From assembly GCA_004017275.1 (NCBI GenBank), contig SAKE01000005.1, forward strand, positions 218,032-282,031: a DNA stretch of 64,000 nt, written 5' to 3'. Shown piece after piece: positions 24,672-34,200 of the stretch. The DNA comes from Mesorhizobium sp. GTDB taxonomy: Bacteria; Pseudomonadota; Alphaproteobacteria; Rhizobiales; Rhizobiaceae. Below the pieces are notes generated by a model. That model did no database searches. It worked only from the letters and a program-made list of their open reading frames with translations, and was not told where the DNA came from. The number at the start of each line of letters is the position of its first letter. The first letter of the stretch is position 1. Both the position numbers and the translations under genes were made by a program.

Positions 24672-25922
24672 CTACCCCCCGTAGACCAGCCCTTGCGGAT
24701 CGATCTCCGGCTTGCGGCCGGCGACGAGGTCGGCAAGGAATTTTCCCGAGCCGCAGGCCATGGTCCAGCCGACATGGCCGTGGCCGGTGTCGAGATAGAG
24801 GTTCTCATAGCGCGCCTGGCCGATGACCGGAACCGAGTTCGGCATCATCGGCCGCAGGCCCGCCCACAGCTCCGCCTTCTTCTCATCGAAGGCACCGGGG
24901 AACAGATCCTTGCCGGTCCGGAACATGGCGGCAAAGTCGCTGGGCCTGTGGCTGCGGTCGAAGCCTGTGAATTCGGCGGTCGAAGCAAGCCGCAGCCGGT
25001 TGCCAAGCCTGGAATAGGCGATCAACTGGTCCTCGTCGGCGCCGCCCATGGTCGGCCCCTTGCTCTCGTCCTCAAGCGGAATGGTCGCCGTGTAGCCCTT
25101 CACTGGATAGACCGGCAGGTCGATGCCGTAGCGGCGGCCGAGCAGGCCGCTTTCCGGCCCCATCGAGATGACCACGGCGTCGCCGGCGACCGGTCCGGCC
25201 GAAGTCATCACCGCACGCACCCGGTCGCCTTCGACGTCGAGGCCCTCGACCGTCGTGTCATAGAGAAACCTCACGCCGAGTTTTTCGGCTGAATGGGCCG
25301 CGAGCCTTTCCACGAATTGCCGCGAATCGCCGGTCTGGTCGATCGGCGAATAGACACCGCCGGCGATCTTTTCCTTCACGCCGGCAAGCCCGGGCTCCAG
25401 TTCGACCAGCCGGTCGCGGCCGACGATCTCGATCGGCAGCCCGTGCCTGGCCAGATAGCGATAATTGTCGGTGCCGGTGTCGAGGCTGTGCTGAGAGCGG
25501 AAGAAATAGAGGATGCCTTTCTTGCGCTCGTCGTAGCCGATGCCGGTGTCGGCGGAGATGGCGTTGATGCAATCGCGGGAATAGAGCGCCAGGCGCAGCT
25601 TGACCAGGCTGTTGGCGCGCAGGCGCTCTTTCGTGCACTGGCGCAGGAAGCGCAGGCTCCAGGCGAAGAAATAGGGATCGAAGCGCAGCCTGACCTTGAT
25701 GCCGAGATCATGATTGTAGAGCGCGCGCAGAAAGGTCTTTAGCGCCGCCGGCGAAGCCCAGGCGGTGGCATCGCCCGGCGAGACGAGACCAGCATTCGAC
25801 TGGCTGGTGCCGCGTGCCGGCGCCGGATGACGCTCGATCACGGTGACCTCGTGGCCGTCGCTGGCCAGATAATAGGCGGCCGCCGTACCGACGACACCGG
25901 CCCCGAGCACCGTTATCCTCAT
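24672..25922 (-). CDS. D-amino-acid dehydrogenase (DadA-like flavoprotein)
   Basis: A 416-residue FAD oxidoreductase of the DAO superfamily. It has an N-terminal dinucleotide-binding motif (VLGAGVVGTAAAYYLASDGHEVTVIER), the DadA-like SQSNAGLVSPGDATAWASP segment, and a C-terminal GLRPMMPNSVPVIG plus GHGHVGWTMACGSG that closes the FAD site. DadA enzymes deaminate D-amino acids to keto acids on the inner face of the membrane and pass electrons to the respiratory chain. ATG 25922 gives the motif at residue 3. The gene lies immediately upstream of the racemase fusion, so the pair probably converts an L-amino acid to its D-form and oxidises it. Confidence 0.9.
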   Translation of the reverse strand: MRITVLGAGVVGTAAAYYLASDGHEVTVIERHPAPARGTSQSNAGLVSPGDATAWASPAALKTFLRALYNHDLGIKVRLRFDPYFFAWSLRFLRQCTKERLRANSLVKLRLALYSRDCINAISADTGIGYDERKKGILYFFRSQHSLDTGTDNYRYLARHGLPIEIVGRDRLVELEPGLAGVKEKIAGGVYSPIDQTGDSRQFVERLAAHSAEKLGVRFLYDTTVEGLDVEGDRVRAVMTSAGPVAGDAVVISMGPESGLLGRRYGIDLPVYPVKGYTATIPLEDESKGPTMGGADEDQLIAYSRLGNRLRLASTAEFTGFDRSHRPSDFAAMFRTGKDLFPGAFDEKKAELWAGLRPMMPNSVPVIGQARYENLYLDTGHGHVGWTMACGSGKFLADLVAGRKPEIDPQGLVYGG

Positions 25923-26027
25923 ACCATCCCCCAAAAGCTCGTCGCGGCGCAGCGCCTCCACGCCGTGCCGCGAATGCCTTCAATAGCGCTTCACTGCCCG
26001 CCTTGCGAGCCCTTGGGAGGACCCGGC

Positions 26028-27023
26028 TCAGCCCCGCGCGGAGTTTTTGCCGGTCAGGATGCGCTCCCAGGCGAGTGCGTCAGCAACGATCTGGTCGAGA
26101 TCGTCGCGCTGCGGAGCCCAGCCGAGCTCGGCGCGGGCGAGATCCGAATTGGCAACCACCGCCGCGGCATCGCCGGGACGGCGATCGCCCATCTTCACCT
26201 CGAAATCATGGCCGAAGGCGCGTCGCACGCTGTCGATGACCTCGAGCACCGAGTAACCATGGCTGTAGCCGCAATTGGCGACGAGGCTTTGCCCCCCAGC
26301 GCGCAGCCGCTGCAGGGCCAGGCGATGCGCCGCCGCCAGGTCGCTGACATGGATATAGTCGCGCATGCAGGTGCCGTCCGGCGTCGGATAATCGGTGCCG
26401 AACACCTGCATGAACGGCCGCTTGCCGAGCGCCGTCTCGCAGGCGACCTTGATCAGATGGGTGGCACCCGGCGTCGACTGGCCGGTGCGGCCCTTCGGGT
26501 CGGCGCCGGCGACGTTGAAGTAGCGCAGCGCCGTATAGCGCAGCCCGTGCGCGATCGCAGCGTCGCGCAGCATCCATTCGCTCATCAGCTTGGACAGGCC
26601 GTAGGGTGATTCCGGTGCCAAACGGGCATCTTCGCGCACCGGCTCCAGTCCGGCGCCGCCATAGACGGCCGCGGTCGAGGAAAAGATGAAATTGGGCACG
26701 CCCTCGCGCACGGCGGTTTCGATCAGCGTGCGCGTCTTGCAGGTGTTGTTCTCGTAGTAGCCAAGCGGATCGGCGACCGATTCAGGAACCACGATCGAAC
26801 CAGCGAAATGGATGATCGCGTCGACCTTGTTGTCCCTGATGATAGAGCCGACCAATTCCCTGTCGGCGACATCGCCAACCACCAGCTTCGCCTCCGGCGC
26901 CACCGCCCATTCGAAACCGGTGGATAGCCGGTCGAGAACGACCACGCTCTCGCCGGCATCCAGGAGCTCCCAGACCATATGGCTGCCGATATAACCGGCG
27001 CCGCCTGTTACCAAAACCGTCAT
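26028..27023 (-). CDS. galE: UDP-glucose 4-epimerase
   Basis: A 331-residue extended short-chain dehydrogenase interconverting UDP-glucose and UDP-galactose, supplying galactose for exopolysaccharide and lipopolysaccharide. It carries VLVTGGAGYIGSHMVWEL at residue 3, the catalytic Ser/Thr in FSSTAAVYGG, YGLSK (the Tyr/Lys pair), RYFNVAGADP and GDRRPGDAA. In rhizobia the gene is often called exoB. It is monocistronic, divergent from hemA, with 265 bp between the start codons. Confidence 0.94.
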   Translation of the reverse strand: MTVLVTGGAGYIGSHMVWELLDAGESVVVLDRLSTGFEWAVAPEAKLVVGDVADRELVGSIIRDNKVDAIIHFAGSIVVPESVADPLGYYENNTCKTRTLIETAVREGVPNFIFSSTAAVYGGAGLEPVREDARLAPESPYGLSKLMSEWMLRDAAIAHGLRYTALRYFNVAGADPKGRTGQSTPGATHLIKVACETALGKRPFMQVFGTDYPTPDGTCMRDYIHVSDLAAAHRLALQRLRAGGQSLVANCGYSHGYSVLEVIDSVRRAFGHDFEVKMGDRRPGDAAAVVANSDLARAELGWAPQRDDLDQIVADALAWERILTGKNSARG

Positions 27024-27151
27024 CCGCGTCCTCGCATCTCAAGATTTATCGGAAACTGTCTCAACCCCGCTCTACTGGAAAGCCCGCCGCATGGCCATTA
27101 GAACTCATCGTAACCGGCATGGCCGGCAAGTGGCATCATCCTGAAACAAAC

Positions 27152-27165
27152 TTGATCCACATCAA
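27152..27165. promoter_or_regulatory. FNR/FixK/FnrN-type box upstream of hemA
   Basis: TTGATCCACATCAA is a perfect match to the TTGAT-N4-ATCAA consensus bound by FNR, FixK and FnrN. It lies 123 bp upstream of the hemA start and 130 bp upstream of galE on the other side. The placement fits oxygen-responsive control of haem synthesis, known for hemA in several alphaproteobacteria; its use here is inferred. Confidence 0.75.
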
Positions 27166-27288
27166 GGGAATAGGCCACGATCCGTGGTCGTTAGGAACAG
27201 GTCCGGGGCGTGGCATTTTGACCAAAAAGGCCCGGTGGACGACCAATAGGGCAATGATTATGATCCCGCGCAAAATTGGGAAATCGAC

Positions 27289-28566
27289 ATGAACTATCAG
27301 CGGTTCTTCGAAGAAGCGATCGACCAGCTCCATGCCGAGCGTCGCTATCGCGTTTTCGCCGACCTGGAGCGCATCGCGGGCAAGTTTCCGCGCGCAATCT
27401 GGCGTTCCAACGGCCGTGCCGAGGAAATCACCGTCTGGTGCTCCAACGACTATCTCGGCATGGGCCAGCATCCTGACGTCATCGCCGCGTTCCAGAATAC
27501 AGCAGGCAAGATGGGTTCAGGCGCAGGCGGCACCCGCAACATTTCCGGCACCAGCAATCCGCTGGTCGAGCTTGAAGTGGAGCTTGCCGACCTGCACGAT
27601 AAGGAAGCCGCCCTCGTCTTCACCTCCGGCTTCGTTTCCAACGAAGCGTCGATCTCGACTATCGCGAAGCTTTTGCCCAACTGCCTGATCATCTCGGACG
27701 AACTGAACCACGCCTCGATGATCGAAGGCGTGCGGCGTTCCGGCGCCGAGAAGAAGATCTTCCGCCACAACGACGTAGCGCATCTGGAAAGCCTTTTGCA
27801 GGCGGCCGGCCGCGAACGCGCCAAGCTGATCGTCTTCGAAAGCGTCTATTCGATGGACGGCGACATCGCGCCTATCAGGCAGATCGTCGAGCTCGCCGAA
27901 CGCTACAACGCCATGACCTATATCGACGAGGTCCATGCCGTCGGCATGTACGGGCAGCGCGGCGGCGGCATCACCGAGCGCGAAGGCCTGGCCGACCGCA
28001 TCGACATCATCGAAGGCACGTTGGCCAAGGCATTCGGCACGCTGGGCGGCTACATCACCGGCACCAGTGCTGTGATCGACGCCGTGCGTTCCTATGCGCC
28101 GGGCTTCATCTTCACCACGGCGCTGCCGCCGGCGATCGCGGCCGCCGCGACCGCGTCGATCCGCCATCTCAAGCGCTCGCAGGCCGAGCGCGACGCCCAG
28201 CAGCGGCAGGCCGCGAGAACCAAGCAGATCCTCTCTGCCGCCGGCCTGCCGGTGATGGATTCGCCGACCCATATCGTGCCGCTGCTGGTCGGCGACCCGG
28301 AGGCCTGCAAGATGGCCACCGACCGCCTGCTCGGCGTGCACGGCATCTACATCCAGCCGATCAACTACCCGACCGTGCCGCGCGGTACCGAGCGGCTGCG
28401 CATCACGCCGACGCCGTTCCACTCCGATGCACTGATTGCCGAGCTGCAGGACGCGCTGGTCGAGACCTGGGATGCACTCGGCATTCCCTATGGCTCCGCA
28501 GGACGGCCTTCGGTGGCCAAGAGCGACCGCATTATTCCCTTGCTCGTACCTAAGTCCGGCGGTTGA
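27289..28566 (+). CDS. hemA: 5-aminolevulinate synthase
   Basis: A 425-residue PLP enzyme condensing glycine and succinyl-CoA to 5-aminolevulinate, the first step of haem synthesis in alphaproteobacteria. Diagnostic segments are [39 protein letters not shown] and the PLP lysine in [14 protein letters not shown]. Length and sequence match rhizobial HemA. In rhizobia haem demand rises in micro-oxic nodules, and a perfect FNR-type box upstream fits that. It is convergent with the aminotransferase gene, 27 bp apart. Confidence 0.97.
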   Translation: MNYQRFFEEAIDQLHAERRYRVFADLERIAGKFPRAIWRSNGRAEEITVWCSNDYLGMGQHPDVIAAFQNTAGKMGSGAGGTRNISGTSNPLVELEVELADLHDKEAALVFTSGFVSNEASISTIAKLLPNCLIISDELNHASMIEGVRRSGAEKKIFRHNDVAHLESLLQAAGRERAKLIVFESVYSMDGDIAPIRQIVELAERYNAMTYIDEVHAVGMYGQRGGGITEREGLADRIDIIEGTLAKAFGTLGGYITGTSAVIDAVRSYAPGFIFTTALPPAIAAAATASIRHLKRSQAERDAQQRQAARTKQILSAAGLPVMDSPTHIVPLLVGDPEACKMATDRLLGVHGIYIQPINYPTVPRGTERLRITPTPFHSDALIAELQDALVETWDALGIPYGSAGRPSVAKSDRIIPLLVPKSGG

Positions 28567-28593
28567 CGGCGAGCGGCCAAAGCCGCCGCATGC

Positions 28594-29760
28594 TCAGATA
28601 GTCTTCATCCACTTCGCCAGCCGGTGTGCCGCTTCCTCGACCTGGTCGAGGCGGCGGTGGAAGCATAGCCTGAGGAAGGCTTCGCCGCCGGGGCCGAAGG
28701 CGGTGCCGGGCGCCAGGCCGACATTGGCCTTGTCGACGATATCGAAGGCAGCAGTGCGTGAATCGGTAATGCCGTCGACCGTGAAGAACAGATAGAACGC
28801 GCCTTGCGGCACGGTGAACCGGGCGCGGCCGGTGGCGCCGAGGATGCCGCAGACCAGATCGCGCGCCTTGCGCGCCCGCTCCACCTGTTCGGCAACGAAG
28901 GCATCGCCCTCATCAAGGGCGGCGACAGCGCCGCGCTGCATGAACTGGGCGACGCCGGAATTCGAATACTGGATCAGGTTCTCGAACACCTGCTGCAAGC
29001 TCGGATGCGTCTTGATCCAGCCGACGCGCCAGCCGGTCATCGCCCAGTTCTTGGAAAAACTGTTGACGAACAGGATGCGGTCTTCCGCCGTGGCGATGTC
29101 GAGGAAGGACGGCGCGCGGCCATGGCCATAATGGAACAGCGAATAGATCTCGTCGGCGATGATCCACAGGTTCTTCGCGCGCGCAAGATCGAGGATCGCC
29201 TGCAAGGTCTCGTGGTCGGCGGTCCATCCGGTCGGATTCGACGGCGTGTTGATGAACAGCGCCTTGGTGCGCGGTGTGATCGAAGCCGCGATCTTCTCGA
29301 CATCGCAGGACCAGCCATTGCCGGAATGATCGAGCGTGACCGCCACCGGAACGGCCCCCGATATCGCCGCGGCGGCATCGAAATTCGGCCAGGCTGGCGA
29401 CAGATAGACAACCTCGTCGCCGGCGCCGGCAAGCGCGTCGAGCGCCAGCTGGATGGCATGCATGCCCGACCCGGTGACGATGAATTGCTCTTCTGGAAAG
29501 GTCTTGCCGAAATGCCTGGCATAGTAGCGGGCAAGCGCCTGCCTGAGATCGGGTATGCCCCTTTGCCAAGTGTAGAACGTCTCGCCGCCGGCCAGCGCCT
29601 TCGATGCGGCATCGGTGATGAAGGCGGGTGTCGGCAGATCGCCCTCGCCGGCCCAGAGCGGGATCATGCCCTCGCGCAGCCGGCCGTAATTGACGACGGC
29701 GACGATGCCGCTTTCGGGCGCGGCGCGGGCTTCGGCGCGAAGGCTGTCGATCAGGGTCAT
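28594..29760 (-). CDS. Class I/II aminotransferase
   Basis: A 388-residue fold-type I PLP aminotransferase. Visible landmarks are YTWQRGIPDLRQALARYY, the substrate/PLP segment NTPSNPTGWT, IIADEIYSLFHYG, the PLP lysine in NSFSKNWAMTGWRVG, and the carboxylate-binding Arg in FLRLCFHR. It belongs to the broad aspartate/aromatic aminotransferase class; the specific substrate cannot be assigned. It is monocistronic and begins 110 bp from the mscL stop. A terminator for mscL lies between them. Confidence 0.88.
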   Translation of the reverse strand: MTLIDSLRAEARAAPESGIVAVVNYGRLREGMIPLWAGEGDLPTPAFITDAASKALAGGETFYTWQRGIPDLRQALARYYARHFGKTFPEEQFIVTGSGMHAIQLALDALAGAGDEVVYLSPAWPNFDAAAAISGAVPVAVTLDHSGNGWSCDVEKIAASITPRTKALFINTPSNPTGWTADHETLQAILDLARAKNLWIIADEIYSLFHYGHGRAPSFLDIATAEDRILFVNSFSKNWAMTGWRVGWIKTHPSLQQVFENLIQYSNSGVAQFMQRGAVAALDEGDAFVAEQVERARKARDLVCGILGATGRARFTVPQGAFYLFFTVDGITDSRTAAFDIVDKANVGLAPGTAFGPGGEAFLRLCFHRRLDQVEEAAHRLAKWMKTI

Positions 29761-29819
29761 GGGCGGGTCCGTTCCGATCTCGGGCGTTGATCAGCGCTCC
29801 TTATCAGAAGCGAAAACAG

Positions 29820-29849
29820 AAAACCCCGGCCGTGAACGACCGGGGTTTT
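29820..29849 (-). terminator. Rho-independent terminator of mscL
   Basis: AAAACCCCGG (29820-29829) pairs with CCGGGGTTTT (29840-29849) in a 10-bp stem. It sits 21 bp past the mscL stop and is followed on the minus strand by a T-rich tract (TCTGTTTTCG). Confidence 0.8.
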
Positions 29850-29870
29850 GGTCCAGCAATGCTTTTCTGG

Positions 29871-30293
29871 CTATCTTTTGGCGAGCAGGTCGCGAATTTC
29901 CGTGAGCAAAAGGACGTCGGCGGGCGGCGGAGCCGCCGGGGCAGCGGGCTTTTCAGCCTCGAGCCGCCGGCGCAGATTGTTTACCGCCTTGACCATCAGG
30001 AAGATGATGAAGGCGAGGATGATGAAGTTCAGCACCACCGTGATGAAGCTGCCATAGGCAAAGACAGCGCCTTGCTTTTTGGCGTCCGCCAGCGAAGTGG
30101 CGTTGACGGCTGAGGAGAGCCCGAGGAAATAGTTGTTGAAGTCCAACCCACCGAAAATTGCGCCGACGATCGGCATGATGATGTCATTGACAAGGGAATC
30201 GACAATCTTGCCGAAGGCCGCGCCGATGATGACGCCGACAGCCAAGTCCATCACATTGCCCTTGGAAATGAATTCCTGGAATTCTTTCAGCAT
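29871..30293 (-). CDS. mscL: Large-conductance mechanosensitive channel
   Basis: A 140-residue MscL subunit, the pentameric channel that opens under membrane tension to protect cells from hypo-osmotic shock. The N-terminal helix and first membrane helix ([20 protein letters not shown]) are strongly conserved. A second helix ([20 protein letters not shown]) and a charged C-terminal helix (LLTEIRDLL) follow. ATG 30293 has AGGAGG 7 bases upstream. A clear terminator follows the gene. Confidence 0.97.
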   Translation of the reverse strand: MLKEFQEFISKGNVMDLAVGVIIGAAFGKIVDSLVNDIIMPIVGAIFGGLDFNNYFLGLSSAVNATSLADAKKQGAVFAYGSFITVVLNFIILAFIIFLMVKAVNNLRRRLEAEKPAAPAAPPPADVLLLTEIRDLLAKR

Positions 30294-30627
30294 TCGACCC
30301 TCCTTGCCATGACCGGCCGCCTTGCCGTTCCGTCCTCCGGCATCGACCTGGAGACAACATAACAAAAACCTGCGGTTGCACATCGGCAAAAAGAGAAAGC
30401 AACCGGTTTCTCTTTACCCGCGGCACCTTGGGTGGCATTCACCCGCCAAAACTGACCCCAGTTCAGTTGTTCGAGGCCCATTGCCGGATCGCTGCAAAAA
30501 CGGCCACGCCGGACCAGATTGCCGCCGAGCACGGCATGGCGTCCTGGTCGTTGACGCGAGCGATCAATCGTTCCCTGTGGGCTCCCCGCATTGGCGGCTC
30601 GGCAGGACCAGCGTTGAATTTCTGGCT
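30294..30627. other. Gene-poor stretch between mscL and the antitoxin
   Basis: No confident gene. A plus-strand frame at 30428-30634 encodes a short helix-turn-helix-like stretch (TPDQIAAEHGMASWSLTRAI) but has no ribosome site and ends at the palindrome, so it is at best a remnant. Confidence 0.4.
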
Positions 30628-30652
30628 ATTATAGGCGTTTTTCGCCTATAAT
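30628..30652. promoter_or_regulatory. Palindromic operator overlapping the -10 of the ParD-like antitoxin
   Basis: ATTATAGGCG (30628-30637) and CGCCTATAAT (30643-30652) form a perfect 10-bp palindrome around TTTTT. The right arm contains TATAAT (30647-30652), a consensus -10, only 6 bases before the ATG at 30659. Transcription would begin at or next to the start codon, giving a leaderless mRNA. Autorepression by the antitoxin is the likely purpose. Confidence 0.6.
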
Positions 30653-30658
30653 GTTCTC

Positions 30659-30868
30659 ATGAACATGCTCGAAACCATCAGCATTGACGTTTATCCGTGG
30701 GCGGCTCCAACAAAGGAGCAGCGCGCGTGGTTTGACGCGCTTTCGCCCGATGAGAAGCGGAAAGCGATTCAGGCGGCTATCAAGGAAGGTTTTGAGAGCC
30801 CCGTCAGCGAAAAGTCGATCGACGACATTATTCGGGAAGCGCGTGCCGAACTTCCGCATGCGCCATAG
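30659..30868 (+). CDS. ParD-like antitoxin
   Basis: A 69-residue acidic protein (LSPDEKRKAIQAAIKEGFESPVSEKSIDDIIREAR) of the size and helical composition of small ParD-type antitoxins. It is followed, with an 11-bp overlap, by a ParE-type toxin frame. The antitoxin frame is intact while the toxin is frameshifted. There is no ribosome site upstream; a -10 hexamer sits 6 bases before the ATG, suggesting leaderless translation. The DNA-binding class (ribbon-helix-helix or otherwise) is not certain from sequence. Confidence 0.7.
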   Translation: MNMLETISIDVYPWAAPTKEQRAWFDALSPDEKRKAIQAAIKEGFESPVSEKSIDDIIREARAELPHAP

Positions 30869-31132
30869 GATAACGCATCGCGCCGAACGCGATCTGAAGG
30901 ACATTTACCGCTACACCTTCGAAAACTTCGGCCACACTCAGGCCGAAAAGTACCTGCGCGAACTCGATGCGGTGTTTGAGTTGCTCGGCGACTACCCGAG
31001 TTTGGGCAGCTCTATGAAGGCAGGACCCAGCAGTTCGTCCATGGCAAGCACATCATCCTCTATCGTATGGGTTCGGAGGAGATCATTATCGGCCGCATTT
31101 TCCACGGCGCTCAGCGACGATCTTCATCATAA
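30858..31132 (+). pseudogene. Frameshifted ParE/RelE-type toxin
   Basis: The frame from ATG 30858 reads as a ParE toxin N-terminus (ITHRAERDLKDIYRYTFENFG, shown here in part, then YLRELDAVFELLGDYPSLG). Near 31004-31007 the family sequence jumps to another frame, which continues as QLYEGRTQQFVHGKHIIL and YRMGSEEIIIGRIFHG to a TAA at 31130-31132. One missing base in or beside the TTTGGG run explains it. In the original frame the protein runs on with a Ser-rich tail to 31160. The toxin is probably dead unless slippage occurs or the base is a sequencing error. Confidence 0.8.
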
Positions 31133-31257
31133 CAACATCGACATCGATGCGCCGACCTGAGAATCTCCTACACAGCTCTGCAATGGACTCCGACGCCAAG
31201 CTGTGATTGCGTCCGCATAAGCCGGATAAAAAGGCGGCAGAGGAGGAAAGTCCAAGC

Positions 31258-34200
31258 GTGCAGGGCTTGTTCGTCGTCATCATCGCCATCGCCTATGTGA
31301 CGCTGCTGTTCGCCATCGCCAGCCTGGGCGACCGCCGCTCGGCGAGATCCGAGCCGAGTCGAGCGCGGCCCTTCATCTATGCGCTCAGCCTGGCCATCTA
31401 TTGCACGTCCTGGACCTTCTTCGGCTCGGTGGGCTTGTCCTCGGAGCGCGGCCTCGAATTCCTCGGCATCTATACTGGCCCGGTGCTGGTCTTCGTGTTC
31501 GGCTTTCCGCTGCTCAACCGCATCGTGCGGCTGGCCAAGGCCGAGAAGATCACCTCGATCGCCGACTTCCTCGGCGCCCGCTACGGCAAGAGTTTTGCCG
31601 TTGCGGCAATCGCCACGCTGATCGCCACGATCGGCGCGGTGCCCTATATCGCGCTGCAGTTGAAGGCGATCTCCGGTTCGGTCAGCCTGATGGTCGAGCA
31701 CTATACGGGATCGCCGCCCTCCTTCGATCCGTTCGTCAGCGACATCTCGCTGGTCGTCGCCATGTTGCTGGCGCTGTTTGCGGTGCTGTTCGGCACACGC
31801 CACGCCGACGCCACCGAACACCAGGACGGGCTGGTGCTTGCGGTTGCGGTCGAAACCGTGGTCAAGCTTGCCGCCTTCCTGGCGATCGGCCTGATGGTCA
31901 TCTTCCTGATCTTCGGCGGCCCCGGCGACATGTTCGACAAGCTCGCGCGGAATGCTCAGGTCCGGCAGGCGATGGGCTACAACACCTCGCTCGCCACATG
32001 GCTGGTGCTGACGTGCCTGAGCGGTTTTGCCATCATCATGCTGCCGCGGCAGTTCTACGTCACCATCGTCGAGAACCGCGGCGAAGCCGAGTTGCGCACC
32101 GCGACATGGGTGTTTCCGCTCTATCTCGTCGCGATCAATCTGTTTGTGCTGCCGATCGCCTTTGCCGGCCTGTCGCTGGTCGGCACCGGAACCAGCAGCG
32201 ATCTCTACGTGCTGTCGCTGCCCTTGTTCAGCGGCCATGATGTGCTTGCGATGGCAGCCTTCATCGGCGGACTGTCGGCGGCAACGGCCATGGTGATCGT
32301 CGAAAGCGTTGCGCTGTCGATCATGATCTCCAACGACCTCGTCATTCCGCTTTTCGTGCGCCGCCTGCTCAAGACCTCGACCTCCGAGACCGAAGACTGG
32401 TCGACGCTCATCCTCAATGTGCGGCGCGGAGCGATCTTCATCCTGCTGTTCATCGCCTTCCTCTATTACCGCGAGAGCACCAACAGCGCGCGCCTTTCGT
32501 CGATCGGTCTGATGTCGTTCGCGGCAATAGCCCAGTTTGCGCCGGCACTGATCGGCGGCCTGATCTGGCGCGGCGCCAATGGTCGGGGTGCCGCCCTTGG
32601 CATGGTCGCCGGCATCCTTGTCTGGGGCTACACGCTGCTGTTCCCATCGCTTGCCGCATCCGATACCGACATCATCGTGCGCGGGCTGTTCGGCTTCGAG
32701 GCGTTGCGGCCGCAGGCGCTGTTCGGCACCGTTGCCGAACCGCTGAACCACGGCGTGTTGTGGAGCCTGTCTATCAACGCGGTGTTCTTTGTGCTGGGTT
32801 CGCTGTCGCGCGCATCGGTGCCGCTGGAACGCATCCAGGCGTCGATCTTCGTGCCGCGCGATGCCGGCCCGATGCCCAGCCTGCGCCGCTTCCGTACCGC
32901 CATCACCGTCAACGACCTCAAGGACACGATCGGTCGCTATCTCGGCGTCGAGCGCACCGAGCGCTCCTTCCAGTCTTTTGAAAAGACCAACGGAACCTCG
33001 CTGCACGGCAACGAGCAGGCGAGCATGGACGTCATCCGCTTTTCCGAGCAATTGCTGGCCAGCGCCGTCGGTTCCTCCTCGGCGCGGCTGATCCTGTCGC
33101 TGCTGTTTCGACGCCACGACCGCGAATCCAGAGATGCCTTCCGCTTGCTCGACGACGCCACCGAGGCGCTGCAGCACAACCGCGACCTGCTTCAGATCGC
33201 GCTCGACCAGATGGAGCAAGGCATCACCGTCTTCGACCGCGATTTCCGCCTGATCTGCTGGAACCGCCAGTACAGGGCGCTGTTCGACCTGCCCGACGAG
33301 ATGGGCCAGGTCGGCGTCTCGCTCGACAGCATCCTGCGGCATCTTGCCGAGCGCGGCGACATTCCGGCAGAGCAGCGCGTGGCCATGCTCAACCGGCTGA
33401 CCAGTTTCGTCAGCCCGTGGCAGATGGAGTTGAAGACCAGTGGCCGTATCCTGGAACTGCGTTCCAACCCGATGCCGGACGGCGGCATCGTCGCCACCTA
33501 TGCCGACATTTCCGGACGCGTCGAGCAGGATCTGGCGCTGAAACGAGCCAATGAATCGCTGGAGCAGCGCGTCAAGACCCGCACCATCGAACTGACTAGG
33601 GTCAACGAGGAGTTGACCCGGGTCAATGAGGAGTTGGCGCAGGCGCAGATGCTGGCCGAGGAGGCTAATCTCGGCAAGACGCGGTTCCTCGCCGCGGCCG
33701 GCCACGACATCCTGCAGCCGCTGAACGCCGCCCGGCTCTATTGCTCATCGCTGATCGAGAAGGCCGGCAAGGGGCCTGCCGGCAAGGCAGCGGTCAACAT
33801 CGAATCGTCGCTGGAATCGGTCGAGACCATTCTCGGCGCGGTGCTCGACATCTCCCGCCTCGACGCCGGCGCGATGAAGCCGGACGACACCGCCTTCAAT
33901 CTCGACGGATTGCTGCGCCAGATCGGCAACGACTTCCGGCCGCTGGCCGCCGAAAAGAAGCTCGAGCTGACGATCATGCCGTCATCGCTGACCGTGACCA
34001 CCGACCGCAATCTATTGCGCCGCCTGATCCAGAACCTCGTCTCCAACGCCATCAAGTACACGCGCCACGGCCGCGTGCTGGTGGGCGTCAGGCGGCGCGG
34101 CGAACTGGCCGAGATCCAGGTGATCGACACCGGCATCGGCATCGCCGGCGACAAGCTGAACACCGTCTTTCACGAATTCACCCGGCTGAACGAAGGCGCG

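Noticed and set aside
30428..30634. Short helix-turn-helix-like ORF before the antitoxin
   Set aside because: It has no ribosome site, no recognised full domain, and runs into the palindrome; at most a remnant.
31168..33705. 845-residue minus-strand ORF
   Set aside because: It is a shadow of the symporter-kinase gene, with a low-complexity Gln/Arg/Asp-rich composition typical of antisense high-GC frames.
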